Shown: positions 1 through 10,851, counted from the stretch's first letter. The stretch is 64,000 nucleotides of DNA from Streptomyces sp. MMG1121 (GCF_001280015.1 NZ_LGDV01000198.1:24065-88064); one strand, 5' to 3'. Translations and numbers: made by a program. The notes: generated by a model from the sequence alone, not told the origin.

Positions 1-66
1 GACGAAGTCGGCGACGCTGGCGCCACGACGGCCCGGCGTAGTCGGCTTGTACTTGCGGATTCCCAT
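1..66 (-). CDS. rplB: 50S ribosomal protein L2, N-terminal fragment
   Basis: The first 22 residues (beginning MGIRKYKPTTPGRRG) match the start of ribosomal protein L2, which helps form the peptidyl transferase region of the large subunit. The gene runs off the left edge, so only the start is visible. It is the fifth gene of the S10 operon and lies 40 bases downstream of rplW, in the usual order rpsJ-rplC-rplD-rplW-rplB. Confidence 0.93.
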   Translation of the reverse strand, partial: MGIRKYKPTTPGRRGASVADFV

Positions 67-106
67 TTCTCAGTCCTCGTCCGATATCGGACGATCCGGA
101 CCGCCC

Positions 107-526
107 TTAGGCGGTCGGACCGCCGAAGATGTCGATACGGTCGCCCTCGGCGAGGGTCACGATCGCGCGCTTGGTCGCGGCACGCTGACCGAAGCCCGTC
201 TTCGTGCGCTTGCGCTTGCCCTGGCGGTTGATCGTGTTGACCCCGGTGACCTTGACGTCGAAGACCGCCTGGACGGCCTGCTTGATCTGGGTCTTGTTGG
301 CGCCCGGGGCGACGACGAACGTGTACTTGTTCTCGTCGAGGAGCGCGTAGCTCTTCTCCGAGACGACCGGCTTGACCAGCACGTCGCGGGGGTCCGTGAA
401 GGACTTGCTCAGCGGGGTCTCGACGGTGTTCTTGCCCTCGGCGGCGTGGCGGCGCGCCTTGGCGACGCGCGCGGCCTTGGCGGCCTTGGCCGCCTTCGAG
501 GCGATAGCGGGGTGACGGATAGCCAT
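107..526 (-). CDS. rplW: 50S ribosomal protein L23
   Basis: A 139-residue L23, the large-subunit protein at the peptide exit tunnel that docks trigger factor and SRP. The conserved core begins near residue 47 ([16 protein letters not shown]) and ends with the basic [13 protein letters not shown] region. The first about 40 residues are an Ala/Lys-rich extension beyond the roughly 100-residue core of most L23 proteins, which I take to be an actinobacterial feature. Its ATG shares one base with the rplD stop (TGATG), so translation is probably coupled. Confidence 0.97.
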   Translation of the reverse strand: MAIRHPAIASKAAKAAKAARVAKARRHAAEGKNTVETPLSKSFTDPRDVLVKPVVSEKSYALLDENKYTFVVAPGANKTQIKQAVQAVFDVKVTGVNTINRQGKRKRTKTGFGQRAATKRAIVTLAEGDRIDIFGGPTA

Positions 527-1179
527 CAGGCCTCGCTCCCTTCGGTGTCATTGGCCTTCGGGCCGGACACGAAGGACTCGAACGCGGACTGGGTGAAGAC
601 CACGTCGTCCGAGACGAGAACGTCGTACGTGTTCAGCTGGCCCGGCTCCAGGATGTGGACCTGGGGCAGGTTGCGGGCGGACAGCCACGCGGCCTCGTCG
701 GCGCGCTCGACGACCAGGAGCAGGTTCTTGCGCTCGCTGATCTTGCCGAACAGGCTCTTCGCGGCCTTGGTGGAGACCCCGCCCTCGACCACGCCGGAGA
801 CGACGTGGATGCGGTTGTGACGCGCCCGGTCGGTGAGGGCGTGGCGCAGGGCCGCGGCCTTCATCTTCTTCGGGGTGCGCTGCGAGTAGTCACGCGGCAC
901 GGGACCGTGCACGACGCCACCACCGGCGAACTGCGGCGCGCGGGTCGAGCCCTGACGGGCGCGGCCGGTGCCCTTCTGGCGGTACGGCTTCTTGCCGCCA
1001 CCACGGACTTCGCCACGGGTCTTGGTCTTGTGCGTGCCCTGACGGGCAGCGGCCAGCTGCGCGACGACGACCTGGTGGATCAGCGGAATGCTGATCTTCT
1101 CCACGTCGAAGATCTCCGCGGGGAGCTCGACGGAACCGGCCTTGTCGCCCGCCGGCGAAAGGATGTCAACAGTGCTCAT
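526..1179 (-). CDS. rplD: 50S ribosomal protein L4
   Basis: A 217-residue L4. It lines part of the exit tunnel, and in Escherichia coli it represses its own operon. The tunnel loop is visible around residues 60-85 ([19 protein letters not shown]), the region where macrolide-resistance mutations arise in other bacteria; no obvious deviation is seen. It lies 8 bases after rplC and overlaps rplW by one base. Confidence 0.97.
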   Translation of the reverse strand: MSTVDILSPAGDKAGSVELPAEIFDVEKISIPLIHQVVVAQLAAARQGTHKTKTRGEVRGGGKKPYRQKGTGRARQGSTRAPQFAGGGVVHGPVPRDYSQRTPKKMKAAALRHALTDRARHNRIHVVSGVVEGGVSTKAAKSLFGKISERKNLLLVVERADEAAWLSARNLPQVHILEPGQLNTYDVLVSDDVVFTQSAFESFVSGPKANDTEGSEA

Positions 1180-1187
1180 CGGTTACC

Positions 1188-1832
1188 TCAGGCCCCCTTG
1201 GCCGCGGTGCGGACCAGGACGAGGCCGCCGTTCGGACCGGGAACCGCGCCCTTGATGAGCAGCAGACCCTTCTCCGCGTCAACGGCGTGGACGGTCAGGT
1301 TCTGGGTGGTGACCCGCTCGTTGCCCATGCGACCCGCCATGCGGAGGCCCTTGAACACGCGGCCCGGGGTGGCGCAGCCACCGATGGAACCGGGAGAGCG
1401 GTGCTTGCGCTGGGTGCCGTGTCCGGCGCCGAGGCCCTTGAAGTTGTGACGCTTCATGACACCGGCGAAGCCCTTGCCCTTGCTCTTGCCGGTCACGTCG
1501 ACCTTGATCCCGGCCTCGAACACCTCAGCGGTGATCTCCTGGCCGAGGGTGTACTCGGAGGCGTCCGCGGTGCGGATCTCAACGAGGTGGCGACGCGGCG
1601 TGACATCGGCCTTGGCGAAGTGGCCCTTGAGGGGCTTGTTCACCTTGCGCGGGTCGATCTCGCCGAAAGCGATCTGGACGGACTCGTAGCCGTCGACATC
1701 GTTCGTACGGACCTGGGTGACGACGTTGGGGCCGGCCTTGACGACGGTGACCGGAACAACACGGTTGTTCTCGTCCCACACCTGCGTCATGCCGAGCTTC
1801 TCGCCCAGGATGCCCTTGATCTGCTTAGCCAT
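1188..1832 (-). CDS. rplC: 50S ribosomal protein L3
   Basis: A 214-residue L3, an early-assembly protein of the large subunit near the peptidyl transferase centre. The diagnostic stretch [20 protein letters not shown] and the following HRSPGSIGG loop are intact. The ATG at 1832 begins [19 protein letters not shown], the normal L3 start. It lies 17 bases downstream of rpsJ in the S10 operon. Confidence 0.97.
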   Translation of the reverse strand: MAKQIKGILGEKLGMTQVWDENNRVVPVTVVKAGPNVVTQVRTNDVDGYESVQIAFGEIDPRKVNKPLKGHFAKADVTPRRHLVEIRTADASEYTLGQEITAEVFEAGIKVDVTGKSKGKGFAGVMKRHNFKGLGAGHGTQRKHRSPGSIGGCATPGRVFKGLRMAGRMGNERVTTQNLTVHAVDAEKGLLLIKGAVPGPNGGLVLVRTAAKGA

Positions 1833-1849
1833 TCTCAGCTCACCGACCC

Positions 1850-2158
1850 TCAGAGCTTGATCTCGATGTCGACACCGGCCGGGAGGTCGAGTCGCATCAG
1901 AGAGTCAACGGTCTTGGGGGTGGGGTCGAGGATGTCGATCAGGCGCTTGTGCGTGCGCATCTCGAAGTGCTCGCGCGAGTCCTTGTACTTGTGCGGCGAC
2001 TTGATGACGCAGTACACGTTCTTCTCAGTGGGCAGCGGCACCGGGCCCGCGACCGACGCACCAGTGCGGGTCACCGTCTCGACGATCTTCTTCGCCGAGG
2101 AGTCGATGACCTCGTGGTCGTAGGCCTTGAGCCGGATGCGGATCTTCTGTCCCGCCAT
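1850..2158 (-). CDS. rpsJ: 30S ribosomal protein S10
   Basis: A 102-residue S10, part of the small-subunit head and, as NusE, a partner of NusB in antitermination. The start [19 protein letters not shown] is the family start. The open frame continues upstream to 2359, but that stretch has no S10 similarity and lies in the leader. This is the first gene of the S10 operon, so the operon promoter should lie in the 440 bases upstream. Confidence 0.97.
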   Translation of the reverse strand: MAGQKIRIRLKAYDHEVIDSSAKKIVETVTRTGASVAGPVPLPTEKNVYCVIKSPHKYKDSREHFEMRTHKRLIDILDPTPKTVDSLMRLDLPAGVDIEIKL

Positions 2159-2218
2159 GGCTACTCCGTAGTCCTGTCTCTGGAACGCTCTGGAACCCGG
2201 TGTTCCGTACTTCCGTCT

Positions 2219-2243
2219 CCGACCCACGCGGTCGGGCGTGTCG
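2219..2243 (-). promoter_or_regulatory. Leader hairpin element shared by the rpsJ and rpsL leaders (copy 1)
   Basis: This 25-base element recurs upstream of rpsL at 13956-13980 with one mismatch. On the transcribed strand it can fold into a hairpin with arms CCGACC and GGTCGG. It sits 61 bases before the rpsJ start, and the rpsL copy sits 51 bases before its start. A shared position and orientation in two ribosomal-protein leaders suggests a common control signal. This is inference; I recognise no named RNA family. Confidence 0.5.
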
Positions 2244-2539
2244 CTCTCCCGCTGACACGGATGTCCCTTGTTCGAACATCCCTGCGGGGAATGCGCACGG
2301 CCCTTCCGGAACCGCAAGCCGGGGGCGAAGGCCCACCGGGTGCCTGGCCGGTGCCGCACCGCACTTCCCGAAAGATTCCCGTACGTCCGCCCCAGCGCTG
2401 CCGCGAAGGCAGTTAGGGCGACGAGTACTGTGGGACTCGCTTTCAGTCCTCCCGGCGGGAGGCGCGCAGCATCAACACTCGACCGAGCAACTCGGACAGT
2501 CTGCCATATGGGGCGGGGGGCTGGCCAATCGGGGCGTAG

Positions 2540-2567
2540 AGATTACCCCTCGGGTGACGTAGGTCAA
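2540..2567 (-). promoter_or_regulatory. Candidate housekeeping-sigma promoter of the S10 operon
   Basis: On the minus strand TTGACC (2562-2567) and TAATCT (2540-2545) are separated by 16 bases, a good fit to the Streptomyces HrdB consensus. Transcription from here would give a leader of about 375 bases before rpsJ. The gene-free stretch 2159-2598 holds this promoter, the shared hairpin at 2219-2243, and nothing else I recognise. Confidence 0.5.
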
Positions 2568-2598
2568 ACTGGTGCGCCGGATTCCTCGGCTCCTGCGG

Positions 2599-3606
2599 TC
2601 ACCGGAGCGTGTCGAGCGCGTCGCTCCGAGCGGAGGCCGCGTTGTCCCTGGATCCGTATGCCAGTGAGTCCTGCAGCCCGCCGTCAGCACCGAGCGCCTT
2701 GCCCCAGATACGGCTCATGTCCATGCTCTGGGCCTCCAGCCGCGCGAGCGCGTCCGCGGCGTCGACACCCTTCAGCTCCTGCTTCCACGAGTCGATCAGA
2801 TGGCCGGCGGGGTCCTGGCCGTAGGCGGGCGGGGCGGACGCGTGTGCCGACAGACGAGTGGCGACGTCCCCGCCCCACTTCCGCGCCCCGGTCCGTCCCA
2901 CGCTCCCTGTCACCTTTTCCGCCACCCCGTCCAGCGAGCCGAGCACCCGCCCGCAGAGCTTCGCCCGCAGAGTGAGCGTCTCCTTCCCGGCCGTGACGGG
3001 GGTGGCGGCGAGATCGGCGGCGGCCTGCCGGGTGGCGGCGTCACGGACCGTGGCGTAGGCCTCGGGGCTGTCGGACACCGCCCGTACGACATGGAGCACG
3101 GTGTCCACCGACATGGACATGTGGACGCCGGTCCGGTCCTGCCAGGGCGAGGTGGACGACGTGTCCGCGCGGATGTAGTCCACGTTCACCGAGGTCAGGA
3201 TCTGGTCCGTGTCATCCGCGTAATCGGCCAGCGCCTGGGCGAGGGGAACGGCGAGGGCGGGATCCACTGTCCGGTCGCCCGTTCCGACCGTGTCGTCCAC
3301 GGCCGTCAGCAGGTTCTGCATGGCTCGCGCCTGCTGGAGGGTGTGCTTGCCCGGCGTCGTTCCCATGGTGACGTGCTTGACGGCCGCGCCCAGCGCCGGG
3401 CAGCTGAGATCACTCCGGTACTCCGCCCCGAGGGCCGACCGCACCCTCTTGTCCGCCAGGAGCTGCTTCTGGCATGCCCCGGAGTCCTTGGCGGAGCCGA
3501 CCCACAGCCAGGCCCCGACGGCACCGGCCGTGATCACACCCGCAGCGCCGACTGCGACCGTCAAGAGCAGGACACGCCATTTCGCCCTGTCGGCGGTCAC
3601 GGCCAC
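2599..3606 (-). CDS. Membrane-anchored hypothetical protein
   Basis: A 335-residue protein I do not recognise. One hydrophobic segment at about residues 11-35 follows a short basic N-terminus, giving a single-pass protein with most of its mass outside. The outer part is helical and Ala-rich, with cysteines near residues 44, 69 and 218 that could form disulfides. It is the last gene of a four-gene minus-strand run (from 6866), 79 bases after the lipoprotein gene. That context suggests it works with the WXG-like and lipoprotein products at the cell surface. Function unknown. Confidence 0.75.
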   Translation of the reverse strand: MAVTADRAKWRVLLLTVAVGAAGVITAGAVGAWLWVGSAKDSGACQKQLLADKRVRSALGAEYRSDLSCPALGAAVKHVTMGTTPGKHTLQQARAMQNLLTAVDDTVGTGDRTVDPALAVPLAQALADYADDTDQILTSVNVDYIRADTSSTSPWQDRTGVHMSMSVDTVLHVVRAVSDSPEAYATVRDAATRQAAADLAATPVTAGKETLTLRAKLCGRVLGSLDGVAEKVTGSVGRTGARKWGGDVATRLSAHASAPPAYGQDPAGHLIDSWKQELKGVDAADALARLEAQSMDMSRIWGKALGADGGLQDSLAYGSRDNAASARSDALDTLR

Positions 3607-3685
3607 CCGTCTTCAGCGGCACGGCCGTCTCGGCCCTCGTTTCCCGCCCGTCGGTCGCGCGCGTTCCTCCCCGCCGGAACACTTT

Positions 3686-4222
3686 TCACTTGGTGCAGCC
3701 GAATTTCTTGGTTTCCTTCGGCACGAGAGCGTCGACGAACCGTTGCAGCTTCTTGTAACCAGTGGGAGTGTTCTCGACTCGGTCGCCGAAGAAATAGACC
3801 CCGAACATCATGTACGCGTTCCGGGAGGTGCAGTTCGCCTGGACCACGGCGCCGTCGCTTCCGATCGCCGCATGTCCCGGGAAGGACACGGCCCGCTCGG
3901 CGGCGAACTTGTACGTCGAGCCCTCTGTTTTCCAGTTCACCGGATCCGGGGCCCGGTCCCAGCTCGTAATGTCGACGTACAGCACCCGGTGACCGTCGGC
4001 GCTCAGGGCGCAGGCCGCGCCCGGCTGTCCCTCAAGGGCCGCGTACGTCTGCTTCACCGGTCCGTCCTTCGGGATGAGCGGTGACAGGGCCTCCTTCGGC
4101 ACCGGGACCTTGCAGAACTCCGTGGGGACGGTGGCGTGGGTGCTGCTGCTGCAGCCGGCCGCCGCTGCCAGGACGGCGGTGCACATCAGGGCCACCGCCC
4201 CACGCCTCGGTCCTGTCGTCAT
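3686..4222 (-). CDS. Putative lipoprotein
   Basis: A 178-residue protein with a signal peptide ending in a lipobox (LAAAAGC, Cys near residue 23), so it should be lipid-anchored on the outer face of the membrane. The mature part has several Cys (FCKVPVP, ACAL, NCTSRN, FGCTK) that could pair as disulfides. The ATG at 4222 shares one base with the stop of the upstream 718-aa gene (TGATG), indicating translational coupling. The frame is open further upstream but inside that gene, so the lipoprotein start is preferred. No function can be assigned. Confidence 0.8.
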   Translation of the reverse strand: MTTGPRRGAVALMCTAVLAAAAGCSSSTHATVPTEFCKVPVPKEALSPLIPKDGPVKQTYAALEGQPGAACALSADGHRVLYVDITSWDRAPDPVNWKTEGSTYKFAAERAVSFPGHAAIGSDGAVVQANCTSRNAYMMFGVYFFGDRVENTPTGYKKLQRFVDALVPKETKKFGCTK

Positions 4223-6378
4223 CACTGCGCTCCCGCCATGCCACGGGCGCGTTCGTTGCCGTTGTTGGCCGCCCCGTTGATCTGGTCGTATATGCCCTGG
4301 TCGTGAGAGTAGTCGGTGTGGCTGTCGGCCCATTCCGGGTTGGCCGCGTACCACGTGCGGGCGATCTCGTTGAGCTGGTTCTGGCGCAGGTGATACGTGG
4401 CCTGGCTGTCGCTGGTCAGCTTGGCGGCCTGGTCGCGCTGTTCGTCCATGACCCACGCGGTGGTGAGCGCGTCGGTACCGCGCTGGGCGATGTCGCCGTA
4501 CACCGGAATGAAATTGAGCAGCGCTCCAGACGCGTGGTAGCTCCACGTCTTGTCCCAGGTGTAGTCGTGCTGGTCTCCCTTGAGCGCCAGGTACCGGCCC
4601 TCCTCCATGAAGCCGATCGCGGTGCCGGCCGAGTGGAGGGTGTCCTCCGGGTGACGTGAGGGGTCGTTTATGTCAGCCGTGATCGCGTAGTTCATGCCCT
4701 CGTGCAGCATGTTGTACGAGTCCTGACTCCGCGAGATCTGCTTCGTCATCTCCAGGACCTGGTCACGGTTCAGGTCCGGGCCGTCGGCGAGGTGCCGACC
4801 GCCGCTCAGATCACTCATCGCCACGTACGTCTCGCGGCCGTGATTGACCATGATCTTCGCCATGTCGTCGCGCAGCGAGGCCGGCATGTCGTCACCTTGC
4901 TTGGACAGGACGTCCAGCGCGTGCACGAACACCCGGTTGTTGGCGTCGGTGTGCGGTGTCGGGGCCATGGGGCGCTGGCCGTCCGGGTCGATGCCGGTGG
5001 CCGCCGCGGCCAAGGCGTCTCCGAAGCCCTTCCGGTCGTCCCCGTCCGCCGCCATGACCGGCATGCCCGTGGTGGTCCCGCCGGGCGGGGTCGCGTAGTG
5101 GTCGATGACGGTGTCCCAGTCCCGCCCGTGGAGCAGGTAGTCCAGGTTGTCGGTGTGTGCCGGGTCCAGGTACTCGGCGCTGGTCTTCGGGTCGTGGGAC
5201 ATGATCCCGAGCACGCCGTCGAGCGGGTCGTTGGCGAACCAGCCCCGGTCCTTGCCGCTGAACTTGTCCCGCAGGGCCCAGATGGACTCGGTATGGCCCT
5301 GGGCCGTGTACGACTCCTCCGCGTGCCGGATGTCGTCGGCCGTGTCTTCCAGGAACTGCCCGTTGTAGCCGTTCCCCTGCTGCATCAGCGTGACGAGGCT
5401 CTGGTAGCCGCGGACCTTCTCGTCCGGGATGGGGCTGAGGCCGTCGACCTTGAACTGCTCGGTCCCGGCCTTCTGCATGTCCTCGCGGAAGTGCTTGTAG
5501 AAGGACGAGCTCGGATCCTGGGTCGCGGTCGCCAGTGTGGTGGCGAGCCCCTTCTGGATGTCCAAGTACTGGTCGCTGTGCTGCTTGTCGCCGTGGTAGG
5601 CGAGACCGTCAAGGCTGTTGGAGAGCTGCAGTGTGCCCTTGGCACCCAGCTCGTCCAGCAGGGTCTGGCCGAAGGCCTTGTCGCCGGAGTTGTCGTGGAA
5701 GAGCCTCTGCAGCTCCTGGTAGTCGGCCGCCGAGGCGTCACCGGAGTTGACGCGCTGCGCGATGTCCCTGGCCTCGTCCGCCTCGTACTTCTCGATGTCG
5801 CCCTGCGCCTTGCCGTTGAAGTCGGGGACCGTGCCGAAGCCCTGGTCGGGACCCTTCACAACGGCCGTGAAGGCGACCTCGACACCCTTGTCGGCATCGT
5901 CCACGTCCTGCACGCACTGGTCGATGCGGGTCTGCCAGGAAGCGACGTCCTTGCGGATGCTGTCCTGGTAGTCGGGGTCGTGCGCCAGCGCCTGCTTGTC
6001 CCCCTGGCTCAACTTGCCGGTGTCGTAGGAGACCACACCCTGGTCCGAAACCTTCATCCCCTTGGCGATGGCGTCGTCCCGTGCCGACTCCAGCTTCTTG
6101 CGCAGGTCCACGAACTGGGTGTGCGCGTCACGCAGGAGCGAGGCGATCGCCTTGGCCTCGGTCTGGGCGCTCTGGAACTCCGTGAGCCTGATGCCGAAGC
6201 GCGCGTTGGCGGCCGACTGGCTCTCACCCACGAAGGTCGGGCGCAGGGTGATGTCGTGTACGTCCCGCCGGTACGCGTCCTCCTGCTTGTTGAGCTCCTT
6301 CGCCATGCCGTCCCAGCGTTCGGCGGCCGTGGTGAGCGCGGACAGGTCGGTCGTCAGAATCTCGTGATACGTCGGCAT
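4222..6378 (-). CDS. Large helical protein with WXG-like N-terminus, possible secretion-linked protein
   Basis: A 718-residue protein starting MPTYHEILTTDLSALTTAAERWDGMAKEL. The N-terminal about 110 residues are predicted helical with a WDG tripeptide near residue 20, resembling WXG100-type proteins exported by type VII secretion. The rest is soluble, Asp-rich and helical, with one hydrophobic patch near residues 640-665 (LLNFIPVYGDIAQRG). The ATG at 6378 has a strong GGGGGA ribosome site 5 bases upstream. A GTG at 6429 overlapping the previous stop (GTGA) is an alternative that adds 17 residues. It resembles a Streptomyces family I recall as DUF6571-like (from memory only). No toxin domain is evident. 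Confidence 0.75.
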   Translation of the reverse strand: MPTYHEILTTDLSALTTAAERWDGMAKELNKQEDAYRRDVHDITLRPTFVGESQSAANARFGIRLTEFQSAQTEAKAIASLLRDAHTQFVDLRKKLESARDDAIAKGMKVSDQGVVSYDTGKLSQGDKQALAHDPDYQDSIRKDVASWQTRIDQCVQDVDDADKGVEVAFTAVVKGPDQGFGTVPDFNGKAQGDIEKYEADEARDIAQRVNSGDASAADYQELQRLFHDNSGDKAFGQTLLDELGAKGTLQLSNSLDGLAYHGDKQHSDQYLDIQKGLATTLATATQDPSSSFYKHFREDMQKAGTEQFKVDGLSPIPDEKVRGYQSLVTLMQQGNGYNGQFLEDTADDIRHAEESYTAQGHTESIWALRDKFSGKDRGWFANDPLDGVLGIMSHDPKTSAEYLDPAHTDNLDYLLHGRDWDTVIDHYATPPGGTTTGMPVMAADGDDRKGFGDALAAAATGIDPDGQRPMAPTPHTDANNRVFVHALDVLSKQGDDMPASLRDDMAKIMVNHGRETYVAMSDLSGGRHLADGPDLNRDQVLEMTKQISRSQDSYNMLHEGMNYAITADINDPSRHPEDTLHSAGTAIGFMEEGRYLALKGDQHDYTWDKTWSYHASGALLNFIPVYGDIAQRGTDALTTAWVMDEQRDQAAKLTSDSQATYHLRQNQLNEIARTWYAANPEWADSHTDYSHDQGIYDQINGAANNGNERARGMAGAQ

Positions 6379-6425
6379 GGTTCCCCCGTTGACTCCAGTG
6401 GCGTGCGAATGGGCTCGACTGCTCG

Positions 6426-6866
6426 TCACTGCCCGGGCGGCGGTGAGTACGCGTCGAACACCGACACCTTGCGCGCCGAGTCGCTCACTCCGAAGTCCGT
6501 TCCCATCAGGAGCGTGTTGTTGTTCCGGAGGGCCGATTCGTCGCCTGACAGCTTGTTCACAAGACTCTGCATCTGCTCGCCCCAGACGGTGTGCGCCTTG
6601 CCCACGGCACCCGAGGTCAGCCAGCCGTGCCCGTCCTTCGCGGCGAACGCCTTCACCACGGCGCCCGTCTCGTCGTCCGCCCAGGCCCCCGCCGTCTTGG
6701 TGTCCCCCTCGATGTGGTTGTGGAGGGTGTTCGCCGCGGCCTGCTTCTCGGCGGGAGAGGACGCGAGGCCCGGCTGGCCACCGCCCGTTGGTCCGCCACC
6801 GCCCAGACCGTCCGGCAACTGATTGAGCCGCATTCCCACGGCGTGCTCGCCGCCACTTCCTGTCAC
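6426..6866 (-). CDS. Small WXG-like hypothetical protein
   Basis: A 146-residue protein with a Gly/Pro-rich N-terminus followed by a helical region (residues about 35-115). It starts at a GTG at 6866 preceded by GGGGGTTGG. The frame stays open upstream, but that part is Arg/Pro-rich and looks non-coding. It is the first gene of the four-gene operon 6866-2599 and overlaps the possible early start of the 718-aa gene. Size, helix content and position recall the small partner proteins of type VII secretion substrates. This is inference only. Confidence 0.65.
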   Translation of the reverse strand: MTGSGGEHAVGMRLNQLPDGLGGGGPTGGGQPGLASSPAEKQAAANTLHNHIEGDTKTAGAWADDETGAVVKAFAAKDGHGWLTSGAVGKAHTVWGEQMQSLVNKLSGDESALRNNNTLLMGTDFGVSDSARKVSVFDAYSPPPGQ

Positions 6867-7027
6867 GATGCCAACCCCCGTTTTATCGCTCTGGCGTGCC
6901 CGCGTCACGCTAGCAAACCAGTCCGGAATCGTCAGACAGCTGAGCTGTGGGACTTGGCTTTTGGGCTTTCCCGGCGACAGGAGCGGCGCCGGCGGGCGCG
7001 CTGTTCCTCTCGCGGGTACGCATCTCG

Positions 7028-8266
7028 TCAGGTGCGGGTGACGGTGCCGCAGCCCTTTTGGTGGTCGGCCGTCAGGGACTTGCTGCGGTCGTAGGGGTCG
7101 GCGGCGGGGCCCATGGCCGGGGCGCCGGTGGGGTCGGCGTCCGGGAAGACGGGGTGGTAGTAGCCGTCGTAGACGCCGCACTCGGAGTTGTAGAACTCGC
7201 TGTCGGACGAGCGGACTCCGAGTCTGCCCTCGGTCGCGATCCACTGGTGCGGGTCGAGCAGGACCATGGTCAGGTCGCGGCGGATGATCGTCCGCGCCAC
7301 GACGCCTTCGCCACCGCCCCTGTGGCCCTTCCCTCCGGTCCGGACCATCGGGTAGACGAAGGTGTAGTCCGCATGCACGCGCACCTCGCCCGCCGCACCG
7401 GCGGAGAACGTCATACGGCCGCGCACCTTCACCACGTCGCCGGCGAGGGCCACCTGTGCCGGGTCGAAGCGCGTCACCAACTGCAGGGGGTCATAGTGGC
7501 GGTTCGGGGCGCGCAGCGAGCGCTGCAGGCCGGACAGTGTGTGGGGCTGCCGCGGGTCGAGCAGGGCCAGCGCCGCGTCGGGCTGCCCGCCGCGCAGCAC
7601 GGCCGGGTCCAGGTTGGTGTCGACCAGGAACTCCTTGGTACGGCGCAGGGCGAGGGCCACGTCCTCCTGGCTCATCCCCGCCACGGCCTTCGCCTGCGGC
7701 ACCTCGATGGCGTCCGCCCCGTCGGCCCACCGCTGGGCGGGCGAGCCGCGGAAGGGGTCCTTGCGGGTGGGCGGTCCGTCCTGGTCGACCGCGCCCGGGG
7801 CACCGGTCGGCGGCGCCGTCTCGGCGGGCAGCGGTGAGGTGGCCGACGCTCCGGAGCCGTGGTCGTGGCCGGGCAGCCGGTCCAGCAGCAGCGACGGCCG
7901 TACGGCCACGACGGCGAGCGCCGCCGCCAGCACCACACCGATCGCCGAGCCCACGGTGCGACGTCGGCTGCTGCGCCCGTTCATCTCCCGCCAGGCCGGA
8001 CCGGTGCGCCAGCCCGGCGGCACCGACGGCTGCGGCTGCTGGGCCCGCTTGCGCCGCCACGGGCGCCGGGCGTCACCCTCGGCCGCCCGGTCCGGCACCG
8101 CCGCATCCTGCTCCCGCAGCCGACGGGTCACCATCCGCGCCCGCGCGGACGGCTCCTTCGGCGCGTTCCTGCCACCGTCCTCCACGGCTTCGCGCAGGAA
8201 CGCGTCCCACTGCTCGTCGGGTATGGGGGACTCGTCGGGGAGCTCAGGGGGTTGGACGGCGGTCAC
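7028..8266 (-). CDS. Membrane-anchored hypothetical protein
   Basis: A 412-residue protein. The first about 105 residues are hydrophilic and basic with a DEQWDAFLREAVEDG segment. One membrane helix follows at about 106-127 (GSAIGVVLAAALAVVAV), then a Pro/Thr-rich linker and an extracytoplasmic domain (about 190-412) with cysteines near residues 364 and 406. It is transcribed away from the DUF1963-like gene at 8450. No enzymatic motif seen; function unknown. Similar proteins are common in Streptomyces near regulators, but nothing here indicates one. Confidence 0.8.
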   Translation of the reverse strand: MTAVQPPELPDESPIPDEQWDAFLREAVEDGGRNAPKEPSARARMVTRRLREQDAAVPDRAAEGDARRPWRRKRAQQPQPSVPPGWRTGPAWREMNGRSSRRRTVGSAIGVVLAAALAVVAVRPSLLLDRLPGHDHGSGASATSPLPAETAPPTGAPGAVDQDGPPTRKDPFRGSPAQRWADGADAIEVPQAKAVAGMSQEDVALALRRTKEFLVDTNLDPAVLRGGQPDAALALLDPRQPHTLSGLQRSLRAPNRHYDPLQLVTRFDPAQVALAGDVVKVRGRMTFSAGAAGEVRVHADYTFVYPMVRTGGKGHRGGGEGVVARTIIRRDLTMVLLDPHQWIATEGRLGVRSSDSEFYNSECGVYDGYYHPVFPDADPTGAPAMGPAADPYDRSKSLTADHQKGCGTVTRT

Positions 8267-8449
8267 GGGTTCGCTTTCGGTCGCACAAGATCACTGGTGG
8301 GGGCAGTGTTCTTCGCCGGCGGGGGCATTGCACAGAGGGTGTGTCGGATTCTGCGCAAGCCGTGATCGAACCGGTATGGGTCCCGTCAGACCCCCTCGAG
8401 CGATGCCGCCTACATCCTCGCTGTCAGACCCTCCCCCTACCCTCCAGCC

Positions 8450-9457
8450 ATGACCCGTACGACCCCGCCCCGGCCGCTCGACATCGCCGCCGTCTTCCCC
8501 GAACTGGCCCCGCTCGCCCGCTCCGCCGTGCGCCTGCACCCCCGCGCAGGCGCGCCCACCGCGGCGGACAGCTCCGTCGGCGGGCCCCTGCTGTGGCCGG
8601 CCGAGGAGCCGTGGCCCACCTGTCCGGAGCACGCCGGGCCCTGGCAGCACGGTGTGGCGCCGGACGACGTGCATATCGGCCGGCGCGTTCTGCGCGAGGC
8701 CTGGGCCCGGCCGCGGGCGGAGGGCGCCGACCTGCTGGCCGACGAGGAGCGCGCGCTGGTCGACCGCGGGACCAAGCCGTACCGGGCGGCCCAGGACGGG
8801 CCGGTGCCGATGGTTCCGGTCGCCCAGATACGCGCCGCCGACGTGCCCGCGCTCCCCCGGCCCGACGGCACCGATCTGCTGCAGGTTCTGTGGTGTGCGT
8901 TCGACCATCCGGAGGACGGCTACGTACCGAGGGTGGAGGTGCGCTGGCGCCGGGCCGCCGATGTCGTCACCCCGCTCGCCGCTCCCCCGCGGCCCGCGGT
9001 GATCGGCAGTGACGACTATCTGCCCGAACCGTGCGTGCTGCACCCCGAGGCCGTCGTCGAGTACCCGGCCCCGCACGAACTGCCGGCGGAGCTGGCCGAC
9101 CGGATCGAGGAGTGGGAGGAGGCGATCGAGGAAGAGTCCGGGGTCTGCTACCAGTTCGATCTGGCCGTCGCCCCGGGGTGGAAGCTCGCCGGGCACGCGC
9201 CCTGGAGCTTCTCCGACCCGTTCCCCATGGCCTGCGCCGAGTGCGGCTCCCGGGTGCGGCCCCTGCTGACCATCGACGGCACGGAGTGGGACGGCGGCAG
9301 CGGCAGCTGGCGGCCGCTCGAGGACGCGGGGTACACCGGGTACCACTTCCTCGGGCCCGCGCTCGACACGCAGATCACCATCGGCCGGAGCTACAGCCTC
9401 CAGGTATACGTGTGCGAGGCGTCGTACGACCATCCGCCGGTGCAGAACATGCAGTGA
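8450..9457 (+). CDS. DUF1963 (YwqG-like) family protein
   Basis: A 335-residue soluble protein. The motifs [38 protein letters not shown] and a late [14 protein letters not shown] segment are typical of the DUF1963/YwqG family, whose biochemical role is unknown. A C-terminal [19 protein letters not shown] stretch has a CxxC pair that could bind a metal. It lies alone on the plus strand, divergent from 7028-8266 and convergent with tuf, with a strong hairpin between it and tuf. A plus-strand insert among minus-strand housekeeping genes suggests an independent unit. Confidence 0.8.
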   Translation: MTRTTPPRPLDIAAVFPELAPLARSAVRLHPRAGAPTAADSSVGGPLLWPAEEPWPTCPEHAGPWQHGVAPDDVHIGRRVLREAWARPRAEGADLLADEERALVDRGTKPYRAAQDGPVPMVPVAQIRAADVPALPRPDGTDLLQVLWCAFDHPEDGYVPRVEVRWRRAADVVTPLAAPPRPAVIGSDDYLPEPCVLHPEAVVEYPAPHELPAELADRIEEWEEAIEEESGVCYQFDLAVAPGWKLAGHAPWSFSDPFPMACAECGSRVRPLLTIDGTEWDGGSGSWRPLEDAGYTGYHFLGPALDTQITIGRSYSLQVYVCEASYDHPPVQNMQ

Positions 9458-9477
9458 ACCCCCGCGCGAACGCCGAA

Positions 9478-9509
9478 GAGGCCCGTACGACCGAAGTCGT
9501 ACGGGCCTC
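9478..9509. terminator. Bidirectional terminator between the DUF1963-like gene and tuf
   Basis: A perfect 14-base inverted repeat (9478-9491 with 9496-9509) around a CGAA tetraloop lies 20 bases after the plus-strand stop and 33 bases after the tuf stop. It can end transcription from both sides. Confidence 0.85.
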
Positions 9510-9542
9510 CCCTTGGGTCGATCGACCTCAAGCAGGCGGAAC

Positions 9543-10736
<1,194 letters not shown>

Positions 10737-10816
10737 TGGGGTCCTCCTGTGGAGTGGTTCTGAACGCCTTGCTTCATCGGCGCCAGGTGATCTTTGCTGA
10801 AAAGGCCCGGAACCCG

Positions 10817-10851
10817 GGGGCATTCCGTCCGCGATTGCGGTGGAATGCCCC
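10817..10851 (-). terminator. Hairpin between fusA and tuf, possible attenuator
   Basis: Outer arms GGGGCATTCC (10817-10826) and GGAATGCCCC (10842-10851) enclose an inner CCGC/GCGG stem. It lies after the fusA stop and before tuf, so it may separate tuf expression from the upstream operon or act as a processing site. A promoter for tuf alone may also lie in this gap, but I see no convincing boxes. Confidence 0.55.

Noticed and set aside
2025..2975. Several frames over the rpsJ leader on both strands
   Set aside because: They overlap one another and rpsJ and lack ribosome sites. The region is better explained as a promoter and leader.
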